From assembly GCA_052437175.1 (NCBI GenBank), contig JBQVOK010000007.1, forward strand, positions 150,017-214,016: 64,000 nucleotides of DNA, written 5' to 3'. Position 1 is the first letter of the stretch, and each line of letters opens with the position of its first letter. The DNA comes from JACVCJ01 sp052437175. Lineage in GTDB: Bacteria; Bacteroidota; Bacteroidia; CAIKAF01. The notes beneath the pieces are model-generated. The model saw only the letters and a program-made list of their open reading frames with translations. It ran no database searches and was not told the origin of the DNA. Positions 41,669 to 51,066 of the stretch are shown one piece after another. The translations under genes and the position numbers were made by a program.

Positions 41669-42688
41669 ATGAAAGCAGCCGTACTCGTACGCACCGGCGA
41701 TCCCCGGAAAGCCTTCGAAATACAGGAACGTCCCCTGCCCGAACTGCATGATCATTTTGTGATGATCGAAGTGGAGGCCTTCGGACTGAATTACGCCGAT
41801 GTAATGGCCCGTAAGGGACAGTATCGTGATGCCCCGCCCATGCCTTCGGTGATCGGTTACGATGTATGCGGACACGTAACGGCTGTTGGGGCTAACGTAA
41901 CAAACGTAAAAACGGGCGACCGCGTAACGGCACTCACGCGCTTCGGAGGCTATGCCCAGTTTGCGGTGACCGATGCCCGCGCCGTGGTAAAAATTCCGGA
42001 CGATACCGATGCCTGTACCGCGCTGGCCCTGGCTACACAGGGCGCTACGGCCTGGTATTGTGCCGAAGAGGTATGCCGCATTTACCCGCACGAACGGGTG
42101 ATCATTACCGCTGCGGCCGGTGGCGTAGGTTCCCTGCTGGTGCAACTGGCCAAACGCCGGCACGCCCGTGTGTATGGCATTGTGAGCACCACACGCAAAG
42201 AAGAGATTGTTATGCAGCTGGGCGCCCACGCTACCCTGAACCGTTCGAAAGGCGATATTTTTGAGCAGTACCGCACATCCGAAGGTCCCAAAGCCATCGA
42301 CATCATGTTCGATTCTGCAGGCGGTTCCTATACCAAAAATGCCATGAAGAACCTGGCTCCCGGCGGACGTTACGTAGGCTACGGCGGCTCGCAGGGTTCC
42401 AATGTGCGCAATATTTTCCAGCTGTTACGTTTCGGACTTTCCTTCGGCTTTTATCACCCGGCGCCCTTCCTGATGAAGTCGCAGGCCCTGATCGGGGTAA
42501 ATATGCTGCGCCTGGCCGACCATAAGGCCGATGTGCTGAAAATATGCATGGAAAATCCCGTAGCGCTTTTCCGTAACGGTGAACTGAAACCGCTGCAGGG
42601 CGAAACCTTTGACATTGCACAGCTGGCGGATGCACACGAGGCCCTGGAGCATGGTAAAATACCGGGGAAAATTGCAGTGAAATGGTAG
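41669..42688 (+). CDS. Zinc-type alcohol dehydrogenase/quinone oxidoreductase (MDR)
   Basis: A 339-residue medium-chain dehydrogenase/reductase. I chose the ATG at 41669 (MKAAVLVRTGDP), because homologues start here. The GroES-like part has MPSVIGYDVCGHVTAVG, and the Rossmann fold has TAAAGGVGSLLVQLAKRR (about 148-165), with a typical quinone-reductase-like AEGG pattern. No zinc-ligand cysteines are evident, so it belongs to the zinc-free quinone oxidoreductase group. It closes the operon that begins at 39123. Confidence 0.9.
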   Translation: MKAAVLVRTGDPRKAFEIQERPLPELHDHFVMIEVEAFGLNYADVMARKGQYRDAPPMPSVIGYDVCGHVTAVGANVTNVKTGDRVTALTRFGGYAQFAVTDARAVVKIPDDTDACTALALATQGATAWYCAEEVCRIYPHERVIITAAAGGVGSLLVQLAKRRHARVYGIVSTTRKEEIVMQLGAHATLNRSKGDIFEQYRTSEGPKAIDIMFDSAGGSYTKNAMKNLAPGGRYVGYGGSQGSNVRNIFQLLRFGLSFGFYHPAPFLMKSQALIGVNMLRLADHKADVLKICMENPVALFRNGELKPLQGETFDIAQLADAHEALEHGKIPGKIAVKW

Positions 42689-42714
42689 GATAATATACAA
42701 AACCTTCTGAATAC

Positions 42715-43686
42715 ATGATTGTATATATGGATTCTAATGTATTTGATGGACTTCATAAGCTATCTAATGACAATCAAAGAGATGCATATATTTCAATTAT
42801 ATCACTCATTAATGAAGGCAACATAATTGTTCCCTATTCTAACGCACACATCAATGATTTATATCGCGGGTATATAAAGAATCCAGAGTATACTACTGGA
42901 GATTTAGAATTTATAAAAGCCATTACAAATGAGTTGTGTATTACACAATATTGGGGCAAAGAAGATGCAATATGGCATTTACGTGATCCTTTTGAGTTTT
43001 TTGCCTCTGCTGAAAATGAGAAAAAGATATCAGTCAAACCTTTTTCTCAGCTCCTGAATACTAATGGAGAATTCCCACTAATTGACGTTATTGGGAATAG
43101 AGAAATACAAAAGCTGGAAACTATTCCACTCCTAAAGGAGTTTAAATCGATTTATAAGGAGTCTTCTATTTTCACCATCATGTTTCCAAATTCTAAGGAA
43201 CGAAATAGTATGCTATCTCTTTGTGAAGACATTCATAATTTTTCTTTTAAAATTCAGGAAGATAATGAGCTATATAAGACGTTCAGAAAGTATTTGAGCC
43301 AGGTACAGGCTAAGTTTCCTCAATATCGTAAATTGATACAATCTACCAAGTCTTCTTATATTGATTTTCAACCCAAACACCTAACCTGGGATGGCTTTTT
43401 TGATATGGCAACTCCTAAATTTGATACGAGCAGTAATGCCAATTACAATAAGATTGTAGGTCATTTCACTTCAACCGACTTAAAAGGGTACCAAAAGGAC
43501 GAACGTTTTACAAACATGTTAGACGATGCCTTACACACATTTTATGCAGCACATTGTACCTGCTTTATTACAAATGATAAAAGATGTATTGCAAAGGCTA
43601 TATTGGTATACAAAAAACTGGGTATTGGAACTATGGTTTTTACGCCTAACGAATTTATGGTGCACTATACTGCCATAACGCAATAG
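42715..43686 (+). CDS. PIN-domain-like protein, AT-rich orphan
   Basis: A 323-residue protein encoded by DNA that is far more AT-rich than its neighbours. The N-terminus MIVYMDSNVFDGL has the strand-plus-Asp6 start of PIN nucleases. Near the C-terminus, DDALHTFYAAHC and TCFITNDKR (270-290) give the second acidic cluster (Asp270/Asp271) and the T-N-D-x-R ending (Asn287, Asp288). The middle 200 residues are helical and not recognised. A PIN domain with a long insertion has been seen in solitary nucleases (DUF4935-like). No antitoxin gene is adjacent. It starts 26 bp after the MDR gene, and ends at a bidirectional terminator. Likely horizontally acquired RNase or defence gene; function inferred. 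Confidence 0.6.
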   Translation: MIVYMDSNVFDGLHKLSNDNQRDAYISIISLINEGNIIVPYSNAHINDLYRGYIKNPEYTTGDLEFIKAITNELCITQYWGKEDAIWHLRDPFEFFASAENEKKISVKPFSQLLNTNGEFPLIDVIGNREIQKLETIPLLKEFKSIYKESSIFTIMFPNSKERNSMLSLCEDIHNFSFKIQEDNELYKTFRKYLSQVQAKFPQYRKLIQSTKSSYIDFQPKHLTWDGFFDMATPKFDTSSNANYNKIVGHFTSTDLKGYQKDERFTNMLDDALHTFYAAHCTCFITNDKRCIAKAILVYKKLGIGTMVFTPNEFMVHYTAITQ

Positions 43687-43757
43687 TAAATGAATACTCC
43701 CAGACCTATGCTAAATCACATTCCATATTCTACTTTTTCAGATATCATGCAAAATAA

Positions 43758-43785
43758 AAAACGGGAACCCGAAGATCCCCGTTTT
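43758..43785. terminator. Bidirectional terminator
   Basis: AAAACGGG (43758-43765) pairs with CCCGTTTT (43778-43785), between the converging PIN-like and subtilase genes; T-rich on either strand. Confidence 0.8.
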
Positions 43786-43807
43786 AGTATACAAATCAAT
43801 AACTATA

Positions 43808-46690
43808 CTATTTTACTATGATCTTTTTCAGCAGTTCGCGCTGACCTTCGAAACGGATACCGATAAAGTACATACCGGAAGCCAGTCCGTTCAGGTCTAC
43901 CTGCACACCGGAAGCCGATGCGGAAGGTATGCGGCGTACTTCTTTACCCATGGCGTCGATCACGCGGATATCCGCCTGTACAAAACCATTCTCTTTCCAG
44001 CTTACGGTGGTGGTTCCCGAAGCCGGGTTCGGATATACGTTCCACTCGAACTGTGCAGAAACATCTTCGAGCGAAAGGCTCTGGATCACGATCGCGTTCG
44101 ACTCTTTGGAACAGTTGGCCGGGTTAGTGACGATCACCGTATAGGAACCATTGACAGAAGGCGTGAACGTTTGCTGTGTGGCACCTGAAATGGCAGCGCC
44201 GTTCTGGTACCACTGGTATACCATGCCGGCAGGCGTAGCGGTAAGCGTTCCGTTGGAATTGCTGATCACCGCGTTCGGCAGTGCATTTACCGTTACCGCC
44301 GAATTGAAGGTCTGGGTAACCGTGCCGCCCGGACCGGTAGCCGTAAGTGTTACGTTAAAGACACCTATGTTGTTGTAGGTAACCGTAGGACTGTTCACTG
44401 TAGATGTTGCCGGCGTACCACCCTGGAAGGTCCACTGGTACGAAGTGGCATTGCTGGTTGTATTGGCAAAGTTCACCGTTTGGCCCTGACAAACATTGTT
44501 CGAACTCAGGTTGAACGAAGGTTGCGGTGCGGCAGGTAATGTAGTGTTACAGATACCCGAAACCTTGATATCGTCAATATACAGGTTGTTGCCGTAGTTG
44601 TTGAAACCTTCGAACATGATGCGTACGTTCGGCTGTCCGTCAAACTGGGTGAGCGGCACGGTAAAGCAGCTGGCACCTACGTTTCCGCCCAGGCACCAGT
44701 CCGCCGCAACAGCCGGTGTAAATGCATTGGTAGAAGTGGTCTGCGTGGCAAAACTGCCCGTTCCGTTCTCACCGGCCTGCCAGATGCGCTGCCAGGTAGT
44801 ACCGTTATTGGTAGATACTTTAATGATGAGCGAATCGGAGGAGTTGGTATTGTAACGGCGGTATGCGTGTGTAAAGTCGAGCTGCGCCCCCACGTGCTGC
44901 GAAAAGTCGATCGACGGTGTAATGAGTCCGTCGCGCTGACCGGGTGCATTGTAGTTGAAATAATTCATAAATGCCGAACGCGTGCCGGTAAGATTACCGG
45001 CGGTGGTGGTAACCGTCCAGGTGGTACCGTTATCGGGGTTCAGCACGCTCAGGTTCGGGTTGGCCGACTCGAAATCCTCGAAGTAGAATACCTGTGTGGC
45101 GGCATTCGAGATGGTAATGTAATTCGTTTGTGTATTGGTGTTATTACCGTACTGGTTGCTGGTGGTAAGCGTTACGGAATACGAACCGTTTGCGCTGTAG
45201 GTCACCACCGGGTTCTGTAAGGTACTGGTTGAAGGCGTACCTCCCGGGAAGCTCCACTGGTACGAAGTAGCTGCACCACCGCTGGAATTTCCCATGAACT
45301 GGATACTGGCACCGGCACAGCCCGATTGTATATCCGAAGATATCTGGCTGATGGGAGGAGCCGCAGCCGACTGGGCCACACACTGCAGGGCCTTGAAGGC
45401 ATTAATGCGTCCGGCACCCATTTCACCGATGTTCGACGTAACGGGATCGGCGCTGGAATACAGGCAGGTTTCGAGCTGGGCACGCGTCATGTTCGGGTTG
45501 TGCGAAAGCATCAGTCCGCAGAGGCCCGCCACCAGCGGTGAAGCCATAGACGTACCCTGCAGGTTGGCGTAGGTATTTTGACCGCTGCTGCTGATATAGG
45601 TACTGCGTATGGCTGAGCCCGGGGCCGATACATCGATCCAGGAACCGTAGTTCGAAAAGGAAGACTTGGCGTCTGTAGTAGTGGTACTGGCCACACTGAT
45701 CACATTGGTGTAATTGGCGGGATAAAAAGGCGTGTTCACATCGTCGTTACCGGCAGCCGCCACCAGTATACAACCGGCGTTCACAGCATAGTTGATCACG
45801 TTCTGGCCGGTCTGGCCTCCGCCGCTTCCGCCCCATGACATATTGATAACGCGGGCACCTACATCGGCAGCGTATATAATTCCGGTATAACCGTCTGTAA
45901 TTACTTCTTCCTGGTTGCTCGATTTTACGGGAATGATCTTAATACCAAAACCGATAGAAGCCACACCGGTACCGTTATTGGTAGCCGCGCCGGAAATTCC
46001 GCTCACGTGTGTGCCATGACTCATACCGTTGGTATTGGGCAGCACGTCCGGGTCATCGTCGGCCACATCATACCCGTTGCGGTCGTCCACATAGCCGTTG
46101 CCGTCATCATCGATACCGTTACCGGCGATCTCACCGGTATTGGTCCAGATAGAAGGTGACAGATCAGGGTGATCTCTCTTGATGGCATCGTCTACGATCG
46201 CCACGGTAATATTGGTATTTCCCACGGAGATGTCCCAGGCCTGCTGGGCCTGTATCTTCCACAGGTGCCACTGACCGCCGTTGGTATTATTGGCCCCGAG
46301 ATCGTTCGGGGTAAGCGTGGTCTTATAAAGGGGGACCTGCTCTGCATACTCGATATAAGGCTGTTGTTCCAGCGCTTTGATGAGTTCGTACACTTCGGTC
46401 TGTGCCGAAAAATGCAGGCGGTAAATGGTTTGAATATCTACCGATTTTGCTCTCCAGAACGGTTTTTCCAGCTTATGGATACCAAAGCGGGAGATCATTT
46501 CCGCGGAAAGGAACGGGGCCTTTTCCATGTCGGCAATGCCTTTTTCACCGGCGAGCAGGGGCAGGCGCTGGGTACGCAGGTAGATCTGCCCGTCCACATA
46601 ATGCGGATGTACCTGTTGTGCCCATGCGGTAAAGCCGGTTGCCAGCAGGGCGCAGAATGAGGTAATGAGAATCGTAAGTGTTTTTTTCAT
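43808..46690 (-). CDS. T9SS-exported subtilase (S8) with PKD domains
   Basis: A 960-residue secreted serine peptidase. Order: signal peptide (1-24), N-terminal prodomain-like part, S8 catalytic domain (about 140-435), PKD domain (about 447-520), a MAM-like/jelly-roll domain (about 530-715), another PKD (about 730-800), Ig-like SprB-type unit (about 812-860) and T9SS type A sorting domain (about 880-960, NVYPNPASGTTTVSW). The triad is intact: Asp167 (VAIVDDAI), His225 (SHGTHVSG) and Ser381 (GTSMASP). It should be exported by the T9SS and digest protein at the surface or outside. A similar protease lies 5 kb away. Confidence 0.92.
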   Translation of the reverse strand: MKKTLTILITSFCALLATGFTAWAQQVHPHYVDGQIYLRTQRLPLLAGEKGIADMEKAPFLSAEMISRFGIHKLEKPFWRAKSVDIQTIYRLHFSAQTEVYELIKALEQQPYIEYAEQVPLYKTTLTPNDLGANNTNGGQWHLWKIQAQQAWDISVGNTNITVAIVDDAIKRDHPDLSPSIWTNTGEIAGNGIDDDGNGYVDDRNGYDVADDDPDVLPNTNGMSHGTHVSGISGAATNNGTGVASIGFGIKIIPVKSSNQEEVITDGYTGIIYAADVGARVINMSWGGSGGGQTGQNVINYAVNAGCILVAAAGNDDVNTPFYPANYTNVISVASTTTTDAKSSFSNYGSWIDVSAPGSAIRSTYISSSGQNTYANLQGTSMASPLVAGLCGLMLSHNPNMTRAQLETCLYSSADPVTSNIGEMGAGRINAFKALQCVAQSAAAPPISQISSDIQSGCAGASIQFMGNSSGGAATSYQWSFPGGTPSTSTLQNPVVTYSANGSYSVTLTTSNQYGNNTNTQTNYITISNAATQVFYFEDFESANPNLSVLNPDNGTTWTVTTTAGNLTGTRSAFMNYFNYNAPGQRDGLITPSIDFSQHVGAQLDFTHAYRRYNTNSSDSLIIKVSTNNGTTWQRIWQAGENGTGSFATQTTSTNAFTPAVAADWCLGGNVGASCFTVPLTQFDGQPNVRIMFEGFNNYGNNLYIDDIKVSGICNTTLPAAPQPSFNLSSNNVCQGQTVNFANTTSNATSYQWTFQGGTPATSTVNSPTVTYNNIGVFNVTLTATGPGGTVTQTFNSAVTVNALPNAVISNSNGTLTATPAGMVYQWYQNGAAISGATQQTFTPSVNGSYTVIVTNPANCSKESNAIVIQSLSLEDVSAQFEWNVYPNPASGTTTVSWKENGFVQADIRVIDAMGKEVRRIPSASASGVQVDLNGLASGMYFIGIRFEGQRELLKKIIVK

Positions 46691-46873
46691 AAATCAGTAT
46701 AATAGAAAACAGTTCAAGATATCACATAATTTCCTGAGCAGCACCGGCAGCGTTTTAAAATAGCCAATATGTTGCGGCAGAAGAAAAGCTCCGATCGGCG
46801 TCACAGCCTGTACAGCAACACCTTACAGCTGATTTAACGCTATAAAGTGATTAACATTTTTTAAGCCGTTTGC

Positions 46874-46902
46874 ATAAAAAAAGCCCCCGGTTTGCGGAGG
46901 CT
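46874..46902 (-). terminator. Terminator of the hemD-like gene
   Basis: On the minus strand a GC-rich stem (AGCC/GGCT with inner CC/GG pairs) at 46882-46902 is followed by a TTTTTT run. Confidence 0.7.
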
Positions 46903-46926
46903 CTTTCACTGTAAAGTATGTTTAAT

Positions 46927-48297
46927 TTATTTCTTCTTAGCAGTGGATTTAGCGGCCGGTTTAGCAGCGGCTTTCTTAGCTGCAGGTTTTGCTGCAGTTG
47001 CTTTTTTAGCAGCCGGTTTAGCGGCAGCTTTCTTGGCAGGAGCAGCAGCTTTTTTGGCAGCCGGTTTAGCGGCGGCTTTCTTAGCTGCGGGTTTTGCTGC
47101 AGTTGCTTTTTTAGCGGCCGGTTTAGCGGCAGCTTTCTTGGCAGGAGCAGCGGCTTTTTTGGCAGCCGGTTTAGCGGCAGCTTTCTTAGCTGCAGGTTTT
47201 GCAGCAGTTGCTTTTTTAGCGGCCGGTTTAGCAGCAGCTTTCTTGGCAGGAGCAGCAGCTTTTTTGGCAGCCGGTTTAGCGGCAGCTTTCTTAGCAGGCG
47301 CGGCTTTAGCAGCAGTTGCTTTTTTAGCAGCCGGTTTAGCAGCAGCTTTCTTTGCTGCAGGTTTTGCCGCAGGCTTCGCTGCCGGCTTTTTGGCTTCAGG
47401 TTTAGCAGCAGCTTTCTTTGCTGCAGGCTTAGCAGCCGCCTTTTTGGTTGTTTCTTTTTTTGCCACGTTATTTTTGGTTTTGGTTGACATTTTTGATTCC
47501 GGTTTGGGTTCCGGCGCTACCAGCACTTTTGCTACCGCCGTTGCACCTTTACCGTTCCCGTTGCGTTCCGCCAAAAACTGATCGATGGCCATAGCCATAG
47601 AAGGCGCTTTTGGTGAAGGAGCAAAACACTGTACGATCAGGCCGGCATCCTCTGCGGTTTTCTTTACGCTCAGCCCGAAAGTTCCGATCACTTTTTCTCC
47701 CTGTATAAATTTAGGAAAATTTTCGTATAGTGACTCGATACCCTGGTGACTAAAGAACACCACCATGTCGTACCATACGTCTGTAAGATCAGACAGATCG
47801 CTGCTTACCGTGCGGTACATAATGGCTTTGGAATACTGGTATTTATTTTTGGTAAGAACTTCGGTGATATTATCCTGATGTTTATCCGAACAAACAAATA
47901 AAAACTTTTTGTCTTTATGTTTCTTCATTACGTCCAGCAGATCTTCGAACTTCGACTGACCGTGAAAGATCTTGCGCTTGCGGTACTGTATGTATTTCTG
48001 CAGGTACAGTGCCACCGCTTCGGTAACGCAGAAGTACAGCATGTCTTCCGATATCGTTACCCGTAACTCTTTACACAATGCAAAAAAATGATCTACCGCA
48101 TTCCGGCTGTTCAGTATCACGGCACGGTGGTCCTGGATATTGATCCGCTGCAGACGGAACTCTTTTGCCGTCAATCCCTCTACCTTCACAAAGGACCGGA
48201 AATCAATGGTGACATTGTACTTCCTGGCCACCTCAGAGTATGGATTCTTGTCACTCTCGGGCTTGGGTTGCGAAATGAGTATGTTTCTAATCTTCAT
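46927..48297 (-). CDS. hemD: Uroporphyrinogen-III synthase fused to histone-H1-like Lys/Ala/Pro tail
   Basis: A 456-residue protein. Residues 1-245 form the HemD fold (ILNSRNAVDHFFALCKEL, FLFVCSDKHQDNITEVL, DMVVFFSHQGIESL, GTFGLSVKKTAEDAG), which cyclises hydroxymethylbilane to uroporphyrinogen III in heme synthesis. Residues 265-456 are an Ala/Lys/Pro-rich tail of the kind seen in histone H1 and bacterial H1-like proteins. The tail includes three copies of a 35-residue unit, encoded by a 105-bp direct tandem repeat (units near 47036, 47141 and 47246). An internal ATG (47490, MSTKTKNNVAKKE) could start the tail alone as a 187-residue protein. The gene lies 15 bp after DUF4271, the usual HemD partner in this phylum. 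Confidence 0.85.
   Translation of the reverse strand: MKIRNILISQPKPESDKNPYSEVARKYNVTIDFRSFVKVEGLTAKEFRLQRINIQDHRAVILNSRNAVDHFFALCKELRVTISEDMLYFCVTEAVALYLQKYIQYRKRKIFHGQSKFEDLLDVMKKHKDKKFLFVCSDKHQDNITEVLTKNKYQYSKAIMYRTVSSDLSDLTDVWYDMVVFFSHQGIESLYENFPKFIQGEKVIGTFGLSVKKTAEDAGLIVQCFAPSPKAPSMAMAIDQFLAERNGNGKGATAVAKVLVAPEPKPESKMSTKTKNNVAKKETTKKAAAKPAAKKAAAKPEAKKPAAKPAAKPAAKKAAAKPAAKKATAAKAAPAKKAAAKPAAKKAAAPAKKAAAKPAAKKATAAKPAAKKAAAKPAAKKAAAPAKKAAAKPAAKKATAAKPAAKKAAAKPAAKKAAAPAKKAAAKPAAKKATAAKPAAKKAAAKPAAKSTAKKK
46940..47450. repeat. 105-bp direct tandem repeat coding the Lys/Ala tail
   Basis: The motif GCAGGAGCAGC occurs at 47036, 47141 and 47246, at exactly 105-bp steps, with near-identical sequence between. 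Shorter imperfect units flank it. The repeat can expand or contract in steps that keep the frame. Confidence 0.8.
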
Positions 48298-48312
48298 TCA
48301 GGAACGCTGGAT

Positions 48313-49221
48313 TTAAATGTACGTTCTGGTAATTAAATATCCGCCTAACGTAGCCAACGGCAATATTTCTAACGTGCAAAGATATAGGAGAATGTAAAAA
48401 TAGTGTGAGGTGTTCTTGTACGAAAAATTAACAAAGCATTGTGTAATAGTATAAACACTTGACAACAAGACCACTACAACAGGTATCATGTGGAAAACAA
48501 TTACAGAATGATTTCCGCTCATGAACATGATACACAGTCCGGTAAACAGTAAAGCGCCTTCCAGTGTAGTGCGTGCATATAAAAAATGATTGTGTACAAT
48601 GGCATTCTGACGTATCTCAAATACATTTCCACCGAGTGTGACCAGGGTAATTTTCAGGGTAAAAAAGCATAGTGATAAACCCAGCGCAACACCGCCTGTG
48701 ATAAGGGTTTCCGCCCAGGTATCCACATAGCCTGTCCAGTGTGCTCCGGCCGCTGCAAAAATGGCCAGAAGTATATGACCAAGCAATGCATATTTCAGCG
48801 GAAAGGGAGGTGTATATACTTTATCGTCGCGCAGTTTTTCGCGCAGTACATTACCGCCGGCAACCGAAGCTACAACATCTCTCCAGCCTTCCCTGTCCAG
48901 GAAACGGCTCAGTGCCCAGATAAAAAAACCGAGCGTGATCAGTATGCCTTCCAGTCCGTGTGAATCGCTTTTTCTTTCGTACAGGCGTATGTGCGGCTCT
49001 ACCCGTTCTGCCTGTAAAATAGAGGGGACCATGGCCGACAGCGTAGTGTCTTTTTTTTCTTTCAGAACACTCTGCACCGCCGCCTTAATTTTTTCCGGCA
49101 CCCATTCGTTCAGCTCGTCATGCGCCGAAATAAACTCCGGCACAGGAGCTGCAGGCGGAGTTTCGTATATATATGGAACTCCCTTTAACGAATCGGTCTG
49201 CTGCGGAATTGTGTCTTGCAT
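48313..49221 (-). CDS. DUF4271 membrane protein
   Basis: A 302-residue protein with a Pro-rich, charged N-terminal part (1-80) and six or seven predicted transmembrane helices (about 90-300). DUF4271 proteins lie next to hemD in many Bacteroidota, and here the hemD-like start is 15 bp after this stop. The function is not known; a link to heme or respiratory chain assembly is only inferred from context. Confidence 0.85.
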   Translation of the reverse strand: MQDTIPQQTDSLKGVPYIYETPPAAPVPEFISAHDELNEWVPEKIKAAVQSVLKEKKDTTLSAMVPSILQAERVEPHIRLYERKSDSHGLEGILITLGFFIWALSRFLDREGWRDVVASVAGGNVLREKLRDDKVYTPPFPLKYALLGHILLAIFAAAGAHWTGYVDTWAETLITGGVALGLSLCFFTLKITLVTLGGNVFEIRQNAIVHNHFLYARTTLEGALLFTGLCIMFMSGNHSVIVFHMIPVVVVLLSSVYTITQCFVNFSYKNTSHYFYILLYLCTLEILPLATLGGYLITRTYI

Positions 49222-49235
49222 TCGGATGCGTTCGC

Positions 49236-50861
49236 TCAGGTTTGAAGTACTCCCATTTTGAAGTCTTTTTCGATCGGCGCATGATTGGCCGCTTCAATAG
49301 CCATGCTGATGTGACTGCGTGTCGTATTCGGATCGATGATCTCGTCCACCCATAAACGTGAGGCTGCGTAGTATGGTGTAGTGGTTTGTTCGTACTTATC
49401 TGTGATCTCTTTCAGCAGTGCATTTTCTTCTTCGGTGCTCAGCGGACGACCGTGTTTTTTTTCGGCATTGGCCTTCTGTATCTGCAGCAGGGTCTTGGCT
49501 GCCTGCGCTCCGCCCATCACCGCCATTTTAGCCGTAGGCCAGGCAAAGATGAAACGCGGATCGAATGCTTTCCCGCACATGGCGTAATTGCCCGCACCGT
49601 AACTGTTGCCCATCACAATGGTGATTTTAGGCACGATGCTGTTGCTTACCGCATTCACCATTTTGGCGCCGTCCTTGATGATACCGCCCTGTTCGCTGCG
49701 GCTGCCCACCATAAAGCCGGTGACGTCCTGCAGGAAGACCAGGGGTATACGTTTCTGATTGCAGTTCATGATAAAACGGGAAGCTTTGTCGGCCGAATCG
49801 CTGTAGATCACACCGCCGAACTGCATCTCTCCTTTTTTACTTTTTACCACGCTGCGCTGGTTGGCCACAATACCCACCGCCCAGCCGTCGATACGTGCGT
49901 AGGCGCATACGATCGACTGTCCGTATTTTTCTTTGTACTCTTCCATTTCGGAATTGTCTACGATGCGTTTGATGATCTCGCGCACATCAAAAGGTTTATC
50001 CGTGGAATAAATACCGTTGATCTCTTCGGCATCGGCCGCCGGGAGTACCGGTTTTGTGCGGCTGAAACCGGCATTCGGTCTTTCGCCGAGTTTATCTACG
50101 ATAAAACGTATTTTGTTGAGACAGTCTTTATCGTCTGTGCATTTGTAATCGGTTACGCCGCTGATCTCGCAGTGGGTAGTGGCTCCACCCAGGGTTTCAT
50201 TGTCCACCGTTTCGCCGATGGCCGATTTCACCAGGTAGGAACCGGCCAGGAAAACACTGCCTGTACCTTCCACGATCAGCGCTTCGTCTGACAGGATGGG
50301 CAGATAGGCGCCACCTGCCACGCAGGAACCCATTATGGCCGCAATCTGCTGAATGCCCATGGCGCTCATGATGCTGTTGTTCCTGAAAATACGGCCGAAG
50401 TGTTCTTTATCCGGGAATATCTCATCCTGCATGGGCAGGTATACCCCGGCGCTGTCAACCAGGTAAATGATGGGCAAACGGTTTTCTATGGAAATTTCCT
50501 GGGCACGCAGGTTTTTTTTGCCGGTGATCGGGAACCAGGCTCCGGCCTTTACGGTAGCGTCGTTGGCTACGATCACACACTGCCGTCCGCTCACATAACC
50601 GATGCCCGTAACCACGCCGCCGGCAGGACATCCGCCGTGTTCGGCATACATTTCGTAACCGGCGAAAATGCCGAATTCGTAAAATGTGGTATCGGGATCG
50701 ATGAGATATTGTACCCGTTCGCGTGCCGACATTTTGCCCTGTTCGTGCAGTTTGGCGATACGGGCTTTGCCGCCGCCCTCTTTTATTTTATCTTTTTTCT
50801 GACGCACTGCCGAAGCCAGCAGCCGCATATGATCTTCATTCTTATTAAAGTCCTGATTCAT
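49236..50861 (-). CDS. Acyl-CoA carboxylase carboxyltransferase subunit (MCC-beta type)
   Basis: A 541-residue biotin-dependent carboxyltransferase. The ATG at 50861 (MNQDFNKNEDHMRLLA) was preferred over an upstream frame lacking conservation. Two crotonase-like halves are visible: the acyl-CoA site with GGAYLPILSDEALIVEGTG and SGVTDYKC, and the carboxybiotin site with VFLQDVTGFMVGSRSEQGGI, and GNSYGAGNYAMCG. These match methylcrotonyl-CoA carboxylase beta more than propionyl-CoA carboxylase, but the specificity is inference. The alpha (biotin carboxylase) subunit is not in the window. It ends 14 bp from the DUF4271 start. Confidence 0.92.
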   Translation of the reverse strand: MNQDFNKNEDHMRLLASAVRQKKDKIKEGGGKARIAKLHEQGKMSARERVQYLIDPDTTFYEFGIFAGYEMYAEHGGCPAGGVVTGIGYVSGRQCVIVANDATVKAGAWFPITGKKNLRAQEISIENRLPIIYLVDSAGVYLPMQDEIFPDKEHFGRIFRNNSIMSAMGIQQIAAIMGSCVAGGAYLPILSDEALIVEGTGSVFLAGSYLVKSAIGETVDNETLGGATTHCEISGVTDYKCTDDKDCLNKIRFIVDKLGERPNAGFSRTKPVLPAADAEEINGIYSTDKPFDVREIIKRIVDNSEMEEYKEKYGQSIVCAYARIDGWAVGIVANQRSVVKSKKGEMQFGGVIYSDSADKASRFIMNCNQKRIPLVFLQDVTGFMVGSRSEQGGIIKDGAKMVNAVSNSIVPKITIVMGNSYGAGNYAMCGKAFDPRFIFAWPTAKMAVMGGAQAAKTLLQIQKANAEKKHGRPLSTEEENALLKEITDKYEQTTTPYYAASRLWVDEIIDPNTTRSHISMAIEAANHAPIEKDFKMGVLQT

Positions 50862-50899
50862 ATCGTTTGGATGTACACGCAAAAGTACACGCAAATTCG

Positions 50900-51010
50900 G
50901 TGAATAGCAATAGCTGGCAGCTGATAGCCCATAGCCGAAAGCTGACTATCGTGCAAAACCCCGGAGGCCTGATTTCAAAACAGAAAGAACTGTCGGCTAT
51001 GTGCTGGTAG
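50900..51010. repeat. AGCTGATAGC-type intergenic repeat with inverted halves
   Basis: CATAGCCGA (50930-50938) and TCGGCTATG (50993-51001) form a perfect 9-bp inverted repeat, 54 bp apart, embedded in AGCTGATAGC-like sequence. Confidence 0.5.
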
Positions 51011-51026
51011 CTACAGGCTAATAATG

Positions 51027-51034
51027 TATATTTG
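51027..51034 (+). promoter_or_regulatory. -7 box upstream of second subtilase
   Basis: TATATTTG 32 bp before the ATG at 51067. The -33 element is not clear. Confidence 0.55.
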
Positions 51035-51066
51035 TAACACCTCTATCATTATTATACTCACCCATT

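Noticed and set aside
46892..47581. Long plus-strand frame rich in Ala/Phe/Leu
   Set aside because: It is the complement of the Lys/Ala/Pro tail of the HemD fusion; its low-complexity AAFLAAG pattern follows from the repeats, and the minus-strand frame has the HemD domain and terminator.
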